From: CAVVZJ01 sp963752755
GTDB taxonomy: Bacteria > Planctomycetota > Planctomycetia > Isosphaerales > Isosphaeraceae
Length of the DNA: 64,000 nucleotides
Direction of reading: 5' to 3'
Assembly: GCA_963752755.1 (NCBI GenBank)
Contig: CAVVZJ010000001.1
Location: forward strand, 1,178,001-1,242,000
How positions within the stretch are numbered: the stretch's first letter is position 1; every line of letters begins with the position of its first letter. The translations under genes were made by a program, and so were the position numbers. Below, piece by piece: positions 38,199 to 46,182 of this stretch. Under the pieces are notes generated by a model that made no database searches, was not told the origin of the DNA, and saw only the letters and a program-made list of their open reading frames with translations.

Positions 38199-38781
38199 TC
38201 AGTTGTGTCGATTCGGGTTCAGGGTACCGACAGGATAACCAGTGACTGGCCGTCGGCCGTCGTCGCCGGGGCCTCGCACGGCCCCCTCGACCTCCACCGC
38301 GTCGGCGTCGGGGGCCCGGCCGAGGATCGCCTCCTCGATCGTGTGCTTCATCGTGGCGGCCGACGACGCGCAGCCGTGGCAGCTTCCCGAGCAAGCCGCA
38401 GCCGCACGACGCCGTCGCTCACGCCGAGCAGCTCGACGTCGCCGCCGTGCGATCGGAGCCGGGGCCGCACCTGGTCGAGCGCCTGGACGCACGCGCTGCC
38501 TCCAGGTCCAGGGGATGCAGCCCGTGGAGCAGCAGCAGGCCCGCCCGCCACGTCGTCGCGGGCGCAGGCGTCGAGGATCGCGGCGCCGGCGTCCCCCGCC
38601 GCCGCCACGTGCTCGAGGATCCGCGCCAGCCCGGCTCCGTGGAGTTCGAGGAGCGACCTGCAGGATCTCGCCGGGTCTGGGCCTGGGTCGCGGGGTCGGC
38701 GGCGTGTTCCACGTCGCGCAGCAGGTCGTCGAGCCGCTGAAGTCGGCCCTGGAACTCGCGGCCGTCGAGGGTGTCGGTCAT
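38199..38781 (-). CDS. NifU-like (NifU C-terminal domain) protein (frameshifted)
   Basis: ATG 38781: MTDTLDGREFQGRLQRLDDL and LRDVEHAADPATQAQT, an alpha-helical N-terminal part. After frame shifts: ALDQVRPRLRSHGGDVELLG and VSDGVVRLRLAR, then GSCHGCASSAATMKHTIEEA, the Cys-x-x-Cys Fe-S scaffold motif in a GSCHGC form, ending RRPVTGYPVGTLNP. NifU-like domains assemble or deliver Fe-S clusters; here the likely clients are the three clusters of the small subunit. At least three one-base shifts. Confidence 0.8.
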
Positions 38782-38827
38782 CGCCGTCTCCTGGGGGTCG
38801 GGTGCCGCGTCGAGGGCGGCAAGTGCC

Positions 38828-40632
38828 TCATCCCTGCACGCCGAACATCGGGACGTGCCTCACGTCGAGCAGCTTGCCCTGACCTGTATACATGTGGACG
38901 CCGCAGGGCAGACACGGGTCGAAGCTGCGCACGGCCCGCATGATGTCGACGCCCTTGAAGCTTGTCCGGGCCCGTTCTCCTCGAAGATGGGCGTGTTCTG
39001 GACGGCGTCCTCGTAGGGGCCGGGGGTGCCGTAGATGTCGCGCGGGCTGGCGTTCCAGGGGGTCGGCGGATAGGGGTGGTAGTTGGCGATCTTGCCGTCG
39101 CGGATGACCACGTGGTGCGAGAGCACGCCGCGCACCGCCTCGTGGAAGCCGCAGCCGATCGCCTCGTCGGGCACCTTGAAGTCGGTGAAGGTGCGGGTCC
39201 GGCCGGCGTGCAGTTCCGCCATCGCCTTCTCGGCGAAGTGGAGGGCCGCCGCCGCGGCGTAGGCCTGGAAGTAGGTGCGGGCCCGGTTCGCGCTCGATGG
39301 CGTTGCTCCACCGGGGGATCTTCCACTCGAATTCGACCTCGGGCTTCATCGCGGTCTTCGGCAGGTAGATCTTGACGCTCTGGCCGGTGGCCTTGATGTA
39401 GCCGATGTCCACCAGGCCCGCCAGAGCCGTCGCCCAGAGCCGGGCGATCGGCCCGCCGCCGGTGTCCAGCGCCAGGTGCTCGCCGGTCTGCGGGTGCGAC
39501 CCAGCGGGGCGACATGACCCAGGAGTAGCTGGCCGTCGAAGTTCCGCTTCTGCGGCCGGGGCGTGGTGGTCTGGTTCCACGGATGGTCCCGATCGACCGG
39601 GTTTCCCAGCGGGTCGTGCGTGACGAACATCGGTCCCTCCTGCCCAGTCGTCGTAGAAGGACGACCCGAGCAGGATGCGGATGCCGAGGTTGATGTCCAC
39701 GAGGTTGTTGGTCACCGTCTGTGCCATCGACGATGACGCCGGGCGTGACAAACATCGCCTTGCCCCACTCGTCCATGTGGCGGTACTGGTAGTCGCAGAC
39801 CTTAGGGTCATTCCACGAGCCCCAGCAGCCGAGCAGCACGCGGCGCCGGCCAACCTCCTCATAACCGGGGAGTGCCTCGTAGAAGAAGTCGAAGAGGTCG
39901 TCATGCAGTGGCACGACCTTCTTCATGTACTCGACGTACTTCATCAGTCGGACGAGGTAGTCAGTGAAGACCTGCTGGGTGGGGACTGTGCCGACGCCGC
40001 CCGGGTAGAGGGTCGAGGGGTGGACATGACGCCCTTCCATCAGGCAGAACATCTCCCGCGTCAGACGGCTCATCTGGAGGCGCCTCGCGGTAAAACTCCC
40101 CCGTGAACGGGTTGAGCGCCGTCATGATGTCGGCGATGGTGCGGTAGCCATGCAACTCGGCGTTGGGGGCGGCCGCGCGCTGGGCCTTGTCCCAGACGCC
40201 GGGGGTGGTCTCCTTGACCATCCGCTCGCAGTAGTCGACGCCGACGAGGTTGTCCTGAAAGATGCAGTGGTCGAACATGTATTCGGCCGCCTCGCCGAGG
40301 TTGACGATCCACTCGGCCATGTCTGGCGGTCGGATTCCGAAGGCCATTTGCTGGGCGTAGCAGGCGCACGTGGCGTGGTTGTCGCCGCAGATCCCGCAGA
40401 TCCGGCTGGTGATGAAGTGGGCGTCACGCGGGTCCTTGCCCTGCATGAAGATGCTGTAGCCACGGAAGATCGACGAGGTACTGTAGCACTCGGCGACCTG
40501 GCGGTTGGCGAAGTCGATCTTGGTGTAGATACCCAGACTACCGACGATCCGAGTGATCGGGTCCCAGGACATCTCGACGAGCTTGCGGGACTCGTCCGGG
40601 GCCACGCGCTGGGGCTTGCTCACGGTCGCCAT
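38828..40632 (-). CDS. hhyL: NiFe hydrogenase large subunit, group 1h type (frameshifted)
   Basis: Carries the NiFe(CN)2CO site. ATG 40632: MATVSKPQRVAPDESRKLVE and MSWDPITRIVGSLGIYTKID. N-terminal ligand motif FITSRICGICGDNHATCACY; C-terminal ligand motif RSFDPCLPCGVHMYTG, followed by a 21-residue tail (to FGVQG) for removal by the protease of this operon. Between them YMFDHCIFQDNLVGVDYCER, LLGCWGSWNDPKVCDYQYRH and VRGVLSHHVVIRDGKIANYH. Six breaks (near 40085, 39740, 39645, 39495, 39285, 38960), each explained by one extra base, while all motifs are intact, so I treat it as functional. Confidence 0.93.
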
Positions 40633-40649
40633 GCTGTCGCTCCTTCCCC

Positions 40650-41732
40650 TCAGCGGGGGCCGTAGGACGTGGGATGATAGCCCGTGGTGAGCTCGGGGCG
40701 ACGGTGTCGCCACTTCGGTTCCTTGTTGACGGTGGTGTTGGTGAGCGACCGGAGCCGGCGGATGATCCCCCCATACAGGTTGATGAGGCTCGATGACAGG
40801 ACGCCGCCGGGGGGCTCGTCCATGAACGGCATGAACTTGTCGGGGAAGCCGGGCATGGTGCAGGCGATGCAGATGCCGCCGACGTTCGGGCAACCGCCGA
40901 TGCCGTTCATCCAGCCGCGCTTGGTGACGTTACAGTTGACGACCGGCCCCCAGCAGCCGAGCCGCACCAGGCACTTCGGCGAGCCGTACTCGTGGGCGAA
41001 GTCGGCCTGCTCGTAGTACGAGCCGCGGTCACACCCCTCGTGGACGGTCTTGCCGAAGAGCCAGGTCGGCCGCAACTCCTTGTCCAGCGGGATCATGGGG
41101 GCCAGTCCCGCCGCCTGGTAGAGCAGGTACAGGAGCGTCTCGGTCATGTTGTCCGGCTGCACCGGGCAGCCCGGCACGTTGACGATCGGCAAGCCGGCCG
41201 GGGAGCGCCAGCCCCAGCCGAGGTAGTCGGCCAGGCCCATGCAGCCGGTCGGGTTCCCGGCCATCGCGTGAATGCCGCCGTAGGTGGCGCAGGTGCCGGC
41301 ACCGACCACGGCCAGGGCCCGAGGGGCGAGCCGGTCGATCCAGTCGCAGAGGGTGATGGGCTGGCCGGTGTCTGGGTCGTTGCCCATCGCCGCCCAGTAG
41401 CCCTCAGCCTTGATCCGCTCGTTGGGGATCGATCCTTCGATGACGAGGATGAAGGGAGCATCGAGCCGGCCTTCCGCCGCGTCGAACCACACCTTCAAGT
41501 ATTCGTCGCCGCCTTGCGAATAGTCGAGCACGCGGTTGTGAAGGTAGACCTTGGGGAGCCCCGGGATGGCTCCCATCACAATGTCCTCAATGCTGGGCTG
41601 GGTGGCGGCGGTCGTGGAGATGGTATCGCCGTCGCATCCCAGGCCGTCGGGCGACCAGAGGATGTGTACCTCCTTGACGGCCGGCTCCTTCTGGGTCTTG
41701 CGCCCGTAAGGGGCCTCGGCGGTTTCGGCCAT
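40650..41732 (-). CDS. hhyS: NiFe hydrogenase small subunit, group 1h type
   Basis: Fe-S electron-transfer subunit, 360 aa, uninterrupted. No Tat leader, as expected for group 1h, so the enzyme is cytoplasmic-facing. VHILWSPDGLGCDGDTISTT holds Cys33 and, where other classes have the second Cys, Asp36 (CDGD for CxGC), matching the 3Cys/1Asp proximal cluster known from the Ralstonia actinobacterial-type enzyme. Further ligands: GAGTCATYGGIHAMAGNPTG, VNVPGCPVQPDNM, and the distal/medial region EGCDRGSYYEQADFA, RLGCWGPVVNCNVTKRGWMN, GGCPNVGGICIACTMPGFPD. AAAGGAG precedes ATG 41732. First gene of the operon. Group 1h enzymes oxidise hydrogen down to atmospheric levels. Confidence 0.96.
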   Translation of the reverse strand: MAETAEAPYGRKTQKEPAVKEVHILWSPDGLGCDGDTISTTAATQPSIEDIVMGAIPGLPKVYLHNRVLDYSQGGDEYLKVWFDAAEGRLDAPFILVIEGSIPNERIKAEGYWAAMGNDPDTGQPITLCDWIDRLAPRALAVVGAGTCATYGGIHAMAGNPTGCMGLADYLGWGWRSPAGLPIVNVPGCPVQPDNMTETLLYLLYQAAGLAPMIPLDKELRPTWLFGKTVHEGCDRGSYYEQADFAHEYGSPKCLVRLGCWGPVVNCNVTKRGWMNGIGGCPNVGGICIACTMPGFPDKFMPFMDEPPGGVLSSSLINLYGGIIRRLRSLTNTTVNKEPKWRHRRPELTTGYHPTSYGPR

Positions 41733-41803
41733 GAATCACGGCTCCTTTCCAGTGAGGAGGATGGGAGCGGGCTCCCTTTCGAGCGGATTTCGTCGAGGAT
41801 CAC

Positions 41804-41852
41804 AGCCGGGGGCGGCTGTGCCACCAATCTTGTGGGCCAGCCGCCCCCGGCT
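41804..41852. repeat. 15-bp perfect inverted repeat upstream of the hydrogenase operon
   Basis: AGCCGGGGGCGGCTG at 41804-41818 and its exact complement at 41838-41852, loop of 19 bases. The left arm itself contains CACAGCC/GGCTGTG. It lies 72 bases before the small-subunit start and after the FNT relic. It may be a REP-like repeat, a terminator for the upstream genes (no T run) or a regulatory hairpin. Confidence 0.7.
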
Positions 41853-41902
41853 GGCCGGCATACACTCATGCGAGAACCGCTCTAGAACCTCTGGGCTTCC
41901 GG

Positions 41903-42614
41903 TCAGGCATGGCTGGACTTGTGCAACGCGACGAAGACGGCCACCCCGACGATGTGGCCGAGCGTGCCCCAGAGCAGGAAGCGGCCGTCTGCCAGCCCCG
42001 CACCCAGGACTGATAAGGCGCTGGCGAAGACCGCGACGGCCCCGAGGATTGCATGGTGCAGGCTGGCGAACCCGATCGACGTTGTCCACCAGCCGGACCA
42101 CGACGATCTCACTGATCGTGTCGTGCCCCGCGGTCATGAGCCAGGAGAGTCGTCCCATCAGCCGGCCGGAGAGGATGCCGCTCGGGCAGATGGTTGGCGC
42201 GGTCACATCGGTCATGCGGCGGACGATGGCGCCGAAGGCGCGCGGCTCCTGCATGCCGAGGGACGTGCCGATCCGCGTGACCATCCTGGCGAAGGCGATT
42301 GCCCCGAAGATGTTGGCGACCCAGACCAGACCCCAGAGCCGCAGCAGCACCCTGCCCGACGACCGGAACCCCAGGGTGGGCAGAGCGAGCCAGGGTGATG
42401 CGGCTCCGCCGCGCACCGACAGGCAAACGGCTGCCCGAACGTTCAGCGAATCCAGGATCTCGCTTCCGACGGTTGGCACGAACAATCGCTGGATCAACGC
42501 CGACTTGAGCAAGCCACCCCAGCCGTGCCCGAGCAAGTTCCGGTCGTAGGACGATCGCGGCAGCCGACTCGCGCCGAACGGTACACTGCTCATTGCGGTG
42601 TCGGGGCCAGGCAT
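41903..42614 (-). pseudogene. Formate/nitrite transporter (FNT)-like relic
   Basis: The recognisable part is the C-terminal half of an FNT channel: LRLWGLVWVANIFGAIAFAR, PSGILSGRLMGRLSWLMTAG, HDTISEIVVVRLV and, after one extra base near 42085, TTSIGFASLHHAILGAVAVF and GRFLLWGTLGHIVGVAVFVA. The upstream part from 42614 (MPGPDTAMSSVPFG) does not look like the first two FNT helices, so the 5' end is missing or scrambled. Neighbouring hyp relics are decayed too. Could be a divergent working channel, less likely. Confidence 0.6.
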
Positions 42615-42669
42615 GGGGTGGTCCCTCGAATCGGGAGGGAACGCGGAGCCTCAACCAGATAATCACCAA

Positions 42670-43064
42670 TCAAAGAACCTGATCGACGGTGACGAACTCG
42701 GCTGGCATTCCCCCTCGCTCACGCATGGCGAGATGTCGACCGTAAGCGACGAAGTCGCATGCGCCCTGCGACGTGACCATCCTGGCACCCAACGAGGTTT
42801 GCGGCGTGCAGGACTTGCCAAACGCAGGACAGCGGGAGGGCTGCTGCAGGCCCTTGAGGATCTGGCGGCTGTTGCAGACGGACGACTCCTGGGTCTCGAT
42901 CTCCTCGCCTGGGGCCAGATCGCGTCGATGCCATCTTTGACGATCCTGGGCGTCTGGCCAGCACGGGCCTCCATGATCGTCCACGGCCGAGTCACGCTAC
43001 GTGCGATCGCCGCTGCCAGCTTCTCGGCCGCCGCGCCATCCCGGTATGCCTCCAGGTCTCTCAT
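42670..43064 (-). pseudogene. hypD: hypD relic with large internal deletion
   Basis: The N-terminus MRDLEAYRDGAAAEKLAAAI then ARSVTRPWTIMEARAGQTPR and IVKDGIDAIWPQ matches HypD, but the conserved EVCGGQTH has become EARAGQTP, losing its Cys and His. After the break the sequence jumps, in a shifted frame, to SVCNSRQILKGLQQPSRCPA and FGKSCTPQTSLGARMVTSQG, the HypD C-terminal cluster-binding segment. About 250 residues between are gone, including the central CPVC region. HypD works with HypC to make the Fe(CN)2CO unit; this copy cannot. Confidence 0.8.
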
Positions 43065-43089
43065 GGCCGTCCGCCGGGTTGAGGAGCCT

Positions 43090-43431
43090 TCAAACCGATG
43101 TCGAACAGGAGTCGGAGGGAACCGGGTCGGGCGATCGGTCGCCGTCTGAGCCCGCGCGAATCTCCTCGGGCCCGCGTTCCACACCGTCTCTCGGGCCAGG
43201 CTCGTCGAGTTGGCTCATCGACTCAAGGAACGCGAATACCCGCCGCGCCGCGTCTTCGTCGATTCGGAAGAGACAGAAGCCGACGTGCACCAAGACGTGG
43301 TCATCGACGCAGGTCTCGGAGATTGGCTCCAGGCAGACCCGCTCGGAGATGCCGCTAAACTCGACCGTGCCTATCCGCACGCCGTGCTCTCGGGAAGTCG
43401 CCACCATCTTGCCGAGGATTCCGAGGTACAT
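43090..43431 (-). pseudogene. hypC: hypC-like gene lacking the essential Cys2
   Basis: Small hydrogenase assembly chaperone. Reads MYLGILGKMVATSREHGVRI, GTVEFSGISERVCLEPISET, CVDDHVLVHVGFCLFRIDED and RRVFAFLESMSQLDE, a good HypC match, except that the invariant MC.GIPG start is MYLGILG: Cys2 (TGC) is TAC and the Pro is Leu. Cys2 carries the iron intermediate, so the protein should be inactive. The tail after LDEPGPRD is longer than usual. The reading frame is open and continuous with the hypF relic upstream. Confidence 0.8.
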
Positions 43432-43764
43432 CGGCGACTCCTCGTTCCGGTCCGGCATCCCCCGCGATCCTGGTGAGGCGGGTCGGCGGCCGGCCGCCGC
43501 GACCGCGAGCGGGCCGAAGCTCAACCCCCCATCGCTAGGCAGAACCCACCGGTACCGGATGACCCAGAACCCGTCCCGCTCCAGCCGTTCGATCACCTCG
43601 CACAGAAGCAAGGCATTCAGAAAGACCCCGCTGCTCAGGGTTACGACGGACATCGCGGTCCGCAGGCGCTGCCGCGAGCAAACCTGAACCACGATCTCCA
43701 CCATCGTCGAGTGGAATCTCCTACCGAATGGTAATCGCGTCAATCCCTCGACAGACGTCGGCAT
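43432..43764 (-). pseudogene. hypF: hypF C-terminal remnant
   Basis: Only the end of the carbamoyltransferase remains: RRFHSTMVEIVVQVCSRQRL, SVVTLSSGVFLNALLLCEVI, ERLERDGFWVIRYRWV and SDGGLSFGPLAVAAA. The canonical forms would be LSGGVF.N and P.NDGGLSLGQ, so several fixed positions have changed. No stop separates it from hypC. The 5' 600 or more codons are absent. Order hypF-hypC-hypD is the normal hyp order. Confidence 0.78.
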
Positions 43765-44294
43765 CGATCCCGCAAATCAGGGGCCGGTTATCGATGTGGA
43801 GGTGAGAATCCTACGCGTGTGGAGGTGAAGACCCGCGGCAGTAACGCCGGTCAGATCACTCCGCTGGACGCCCAGATCCATGACAGCCACGGCGTCTACC
43901 TGAAGGAGACGCTGACCGATGGCAGGTTCGTTAACGAGGAGAACCTCGAAACGGCCCAGGCTCCGCCGCGCGACATGGGGTTCTCCGACCCGGTGCCGGA
44001 GTCGAAGGCACCAAGGCGCGACCGCCACTCCCCGCGACCGGGCGACGGAGAGCCGCTTCGGGCGTGGCGGGTCCGGATGGGGACAGAGCCAGCCTAGGCG
44101 GTCCACCGACAACGGACTAGTACGGTCGAGTATATCAATGCGCAGACGACTTAACAGTCCGGAACCGACTCGCTTTCGGGTCGGTTAATGACTGGTCCTT
44201 CGCAAACTGCCCTCGCGCCCTGTAAAAATAGGGAGGATGGAAGCGTTTTTGTCGCTTTTTCGCCTGGCGCAAATGGAGTCAGGAGCACCTGCTC
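43765..44294. other. Gap between hyp relics and the IS cluster
   Basis: Short ORFs on both strands (plus 43819-44097, minus 43777-44112) do not resemble a family I know. A tandem-like pair of GTGGAGGTGA at 43795-43804 and 43817-43826 is the only visible repeat. From about 44190 the sequence probably belongs to the left end of the IS701-like element (CCCTGTAAAAATAGGGAGG near 44219). Confidence 0.4.
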
Positions 44295-45196
44295 ATGCCA
44301 GGAATCATCGAGTTTCCCCCAGGGCGTGCAGGACGCCGTGGCCACGTACGGCGACCTCTTCCACAACGAATGCCAGCGGCGGCACTTCGCCGAGTATCTC
44401 ACCGGTTTGATGGTCGCCGAGCGGAAGACCGTGCTCGGCATCAACCATGAGTTCGCCGTGACCACGGACCAATCCTGCCTCAACCGGTACCTCACCGAAG
44501 CGGAGTGGGACGTCCAGGCCCTCAACCGGCGTCGCCTGGACGAGCTCCAGAAAGACTCCTCGACTCGCTCCAGCGACCACGGGGTCCTCCCCATCGACAA
44601 CACCTTGGTCGACCGTGACGGCCTCCTGATCCCCGACGCCGGGTGGTTCTGGGACCACGCCGAGGAGCGGAACAAGATCGCCCAGGACTACCTCTTCGCC
44701 GACTACGTCGGCACCAGCGGCAAGCACTATCCTCTGGAGTTCCGGCTGTTCCGCAAGCCGGAGATCTGCGAGGCGATGGGGGAGCCGTTTTGGAACCCCA
44801 CCGTCTTGTGCTGCGAGTTGGTCGACTGGGTGTGCGAACAGAAGATCCCCGGCACGTTCGCCATCGACTCGTACTTCACCAAGGCCCCGGTCCTGAACCA
44901 CATCGATGAGAAGAAGGACCACTTCGGGCAGCCCCGGGGCTACGTCGGTGACCTGAAATTCAACCGCAAGCTGGAGTGGAAGGGGAAGATCATCAAGGCC
45001 AGCGAGTTGGCGGCCTCGATCGCCGCGAGCGACCGCAAGGAGATGCGGATCGGCGACAAGCGGCAATGGTACTTCACAGCGACGATGCGTATCCCGGATG
45101 TGAAGCACAAGGTCCGGATCGTGCTCATCTGGCGGTACAGGAACGATGCGGAACCCTGCAAGATCCTCGTGACCAATCGGATCACCTGGGAAGTGA

Positions 45197-46134
45197 GAGG
45201 CTATCCGGTAATCCTCAGAGTTTGTAAACTCTTACCAAGTCAGGAGGTCCGCGAGTTACACCAACGATGGAGCACACCCCGATGCGAAAGCCCTATCCCT
45301 CCGACCTCACCGACGAGCAGTGGCAGATCATCGAGCCGCTGATCCCCGTCAGCCGCGTGGGACGACCCCGGGAGGTCGAGATCCGGGAGGTGCTCAACGC
45401 CATCTTCTACCTCAACCGCAGCGGCTGCCAGTGGGACATGCTGCCCCATGACCTGCCGGCCCGGAGCACCGTCCACGACTACTTCCAGCAGTGGCGGGCC
45501 GACGGCACCTGGCAGCGGATCAACGATGCCCTGCGACAAGAGGTGCGTCAGGCCGCCGGGCGTGATCCGAACCCCAGTGCCGGGAGCATCGACAGCCAGA
45601 CCGTCAAGGGGACGGAGATCGGGGGCGTGCGGGGGTACGACGGCGGCCAGAAGATCCGGGGGACGAAGCGTCACATCATCGTGGACACGTTGGGTTTGCT
45701 GCTGGTCGTGATGGTCACGGCGGCCTCGGCCGACGACGGCACGGCGGCCCCGGAGGTCTTGGGCCGACTGACCACCGAGCACCGCACTCGGTTGGCGAAG
45801 TTGTGGGCCGACCAGAAGTACCACAATCATGCGCTGGAGTCCTGGTTGAAGAAGACGGGAGCCGGCTACGTGATTGAGGTGGTGGAGCGACCTGTCGGTG
45901 CGCAGGGGTTCGTGCTGTTGCACCGTCGCTGGGTGGTGGAGCGGAGCTTCGCCTGGCTGGGGCGGTATCGCCGACACAGCCGGGACTACGAAAGGTCGCC
46001 CGAATCGAGCGCGGCAATGATCCAGGTCAGTTCGATTCATCGAATGCTTAGAATTTTGAAACCTGATCAAACGAAGAAGCCGGTTCCCTTCAAGTATCCC
46101 AGGGAAAAACGGAAATCAATTACCGGATAGCCTC
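45197..46134 (+). mobile_element. IS5-family element, copy B (938 bp)
   Basis: Same ends and length as the copy at 6779-7716, opposite orientation. Flanked by TGA at 45194-45196 and 46135-46137, a TNA duplication. It sits inside the IS701-like transposase gene. Confidence 0.95.
45267..46130 (+). CDS. IS5-family transposase (copy B)
   Basis: Intact 287-aa DDE transposase, identical in sequence to that of copy A: SIDSQTVKG, KLWADQKYHN and RWVVERSFAWLG mark the catalytic residues. The two copies 37.5 kb apart are inverted with respect to each other. Confidence 0.95.
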   Translation: MEHTPMRKPYPSDLTDEQWQIIEPLIPVSRVGRPREVEIREVLNAIFYLNRSGCQWDMLPHDLPARSTVHDYFQQWRADGTWQRINDALRQEVRQAAGRDPNPSAGSIDSQTVKGTEIGGVRGYDGGQKIRGTKRHIIVDTLGLLLVVMVTAASADDGTAAPEVLGRLTTEHRTRLAKLWADQKYHNHALESWLKKTGAGYVIEVVERPVGAQGFVLLHRRWVVERSFAWLGRYRRHSRDYERSPESSAAMIQVSSIHRMLRILKPDQTKKPVPFKYPREKRKSITG

Positions 46135-46182
46135 TGAGTCGGATCGTGCGGGCGTACCGGCATCGCTGGACGGGTACGGAGA

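Larger units (their letters stand above)
44295..46182 (+). pseudogene. IS701-like transposase gene, split by IS5 copy B and truncated by ISAs1
   Basis: ATG 44295 (MPGIIEFPP), one shift, then VATYGDLFHNECQRRHFAEY, LTGLMVAERKTVLGINHEFA, HGVLPIDNTLVDRDG (first Asp), GTFAIDSYFTKAPVLNHIDE (second Asp) and RIVLIWRYRNDAEPCKILVT up to WEV at 45193. Removing IS5 copy B with one TGA restores SRIVRAYRHRWTGTET at 46136-46182, where the ISAs1 end begins. The Glu region and C-terminus are missing. Family given from overall pattern; IS4-superfamily at least. Confidence 0.75.

Noticed and set aside
43765..44294. hypA/hypB or hydrogenase regulator remnant upstream of the hypF relic
   Set aside because: I looked for nucleotide-binding or zinc motifs in both strands and found none; the short ORFs do not resemble these families.
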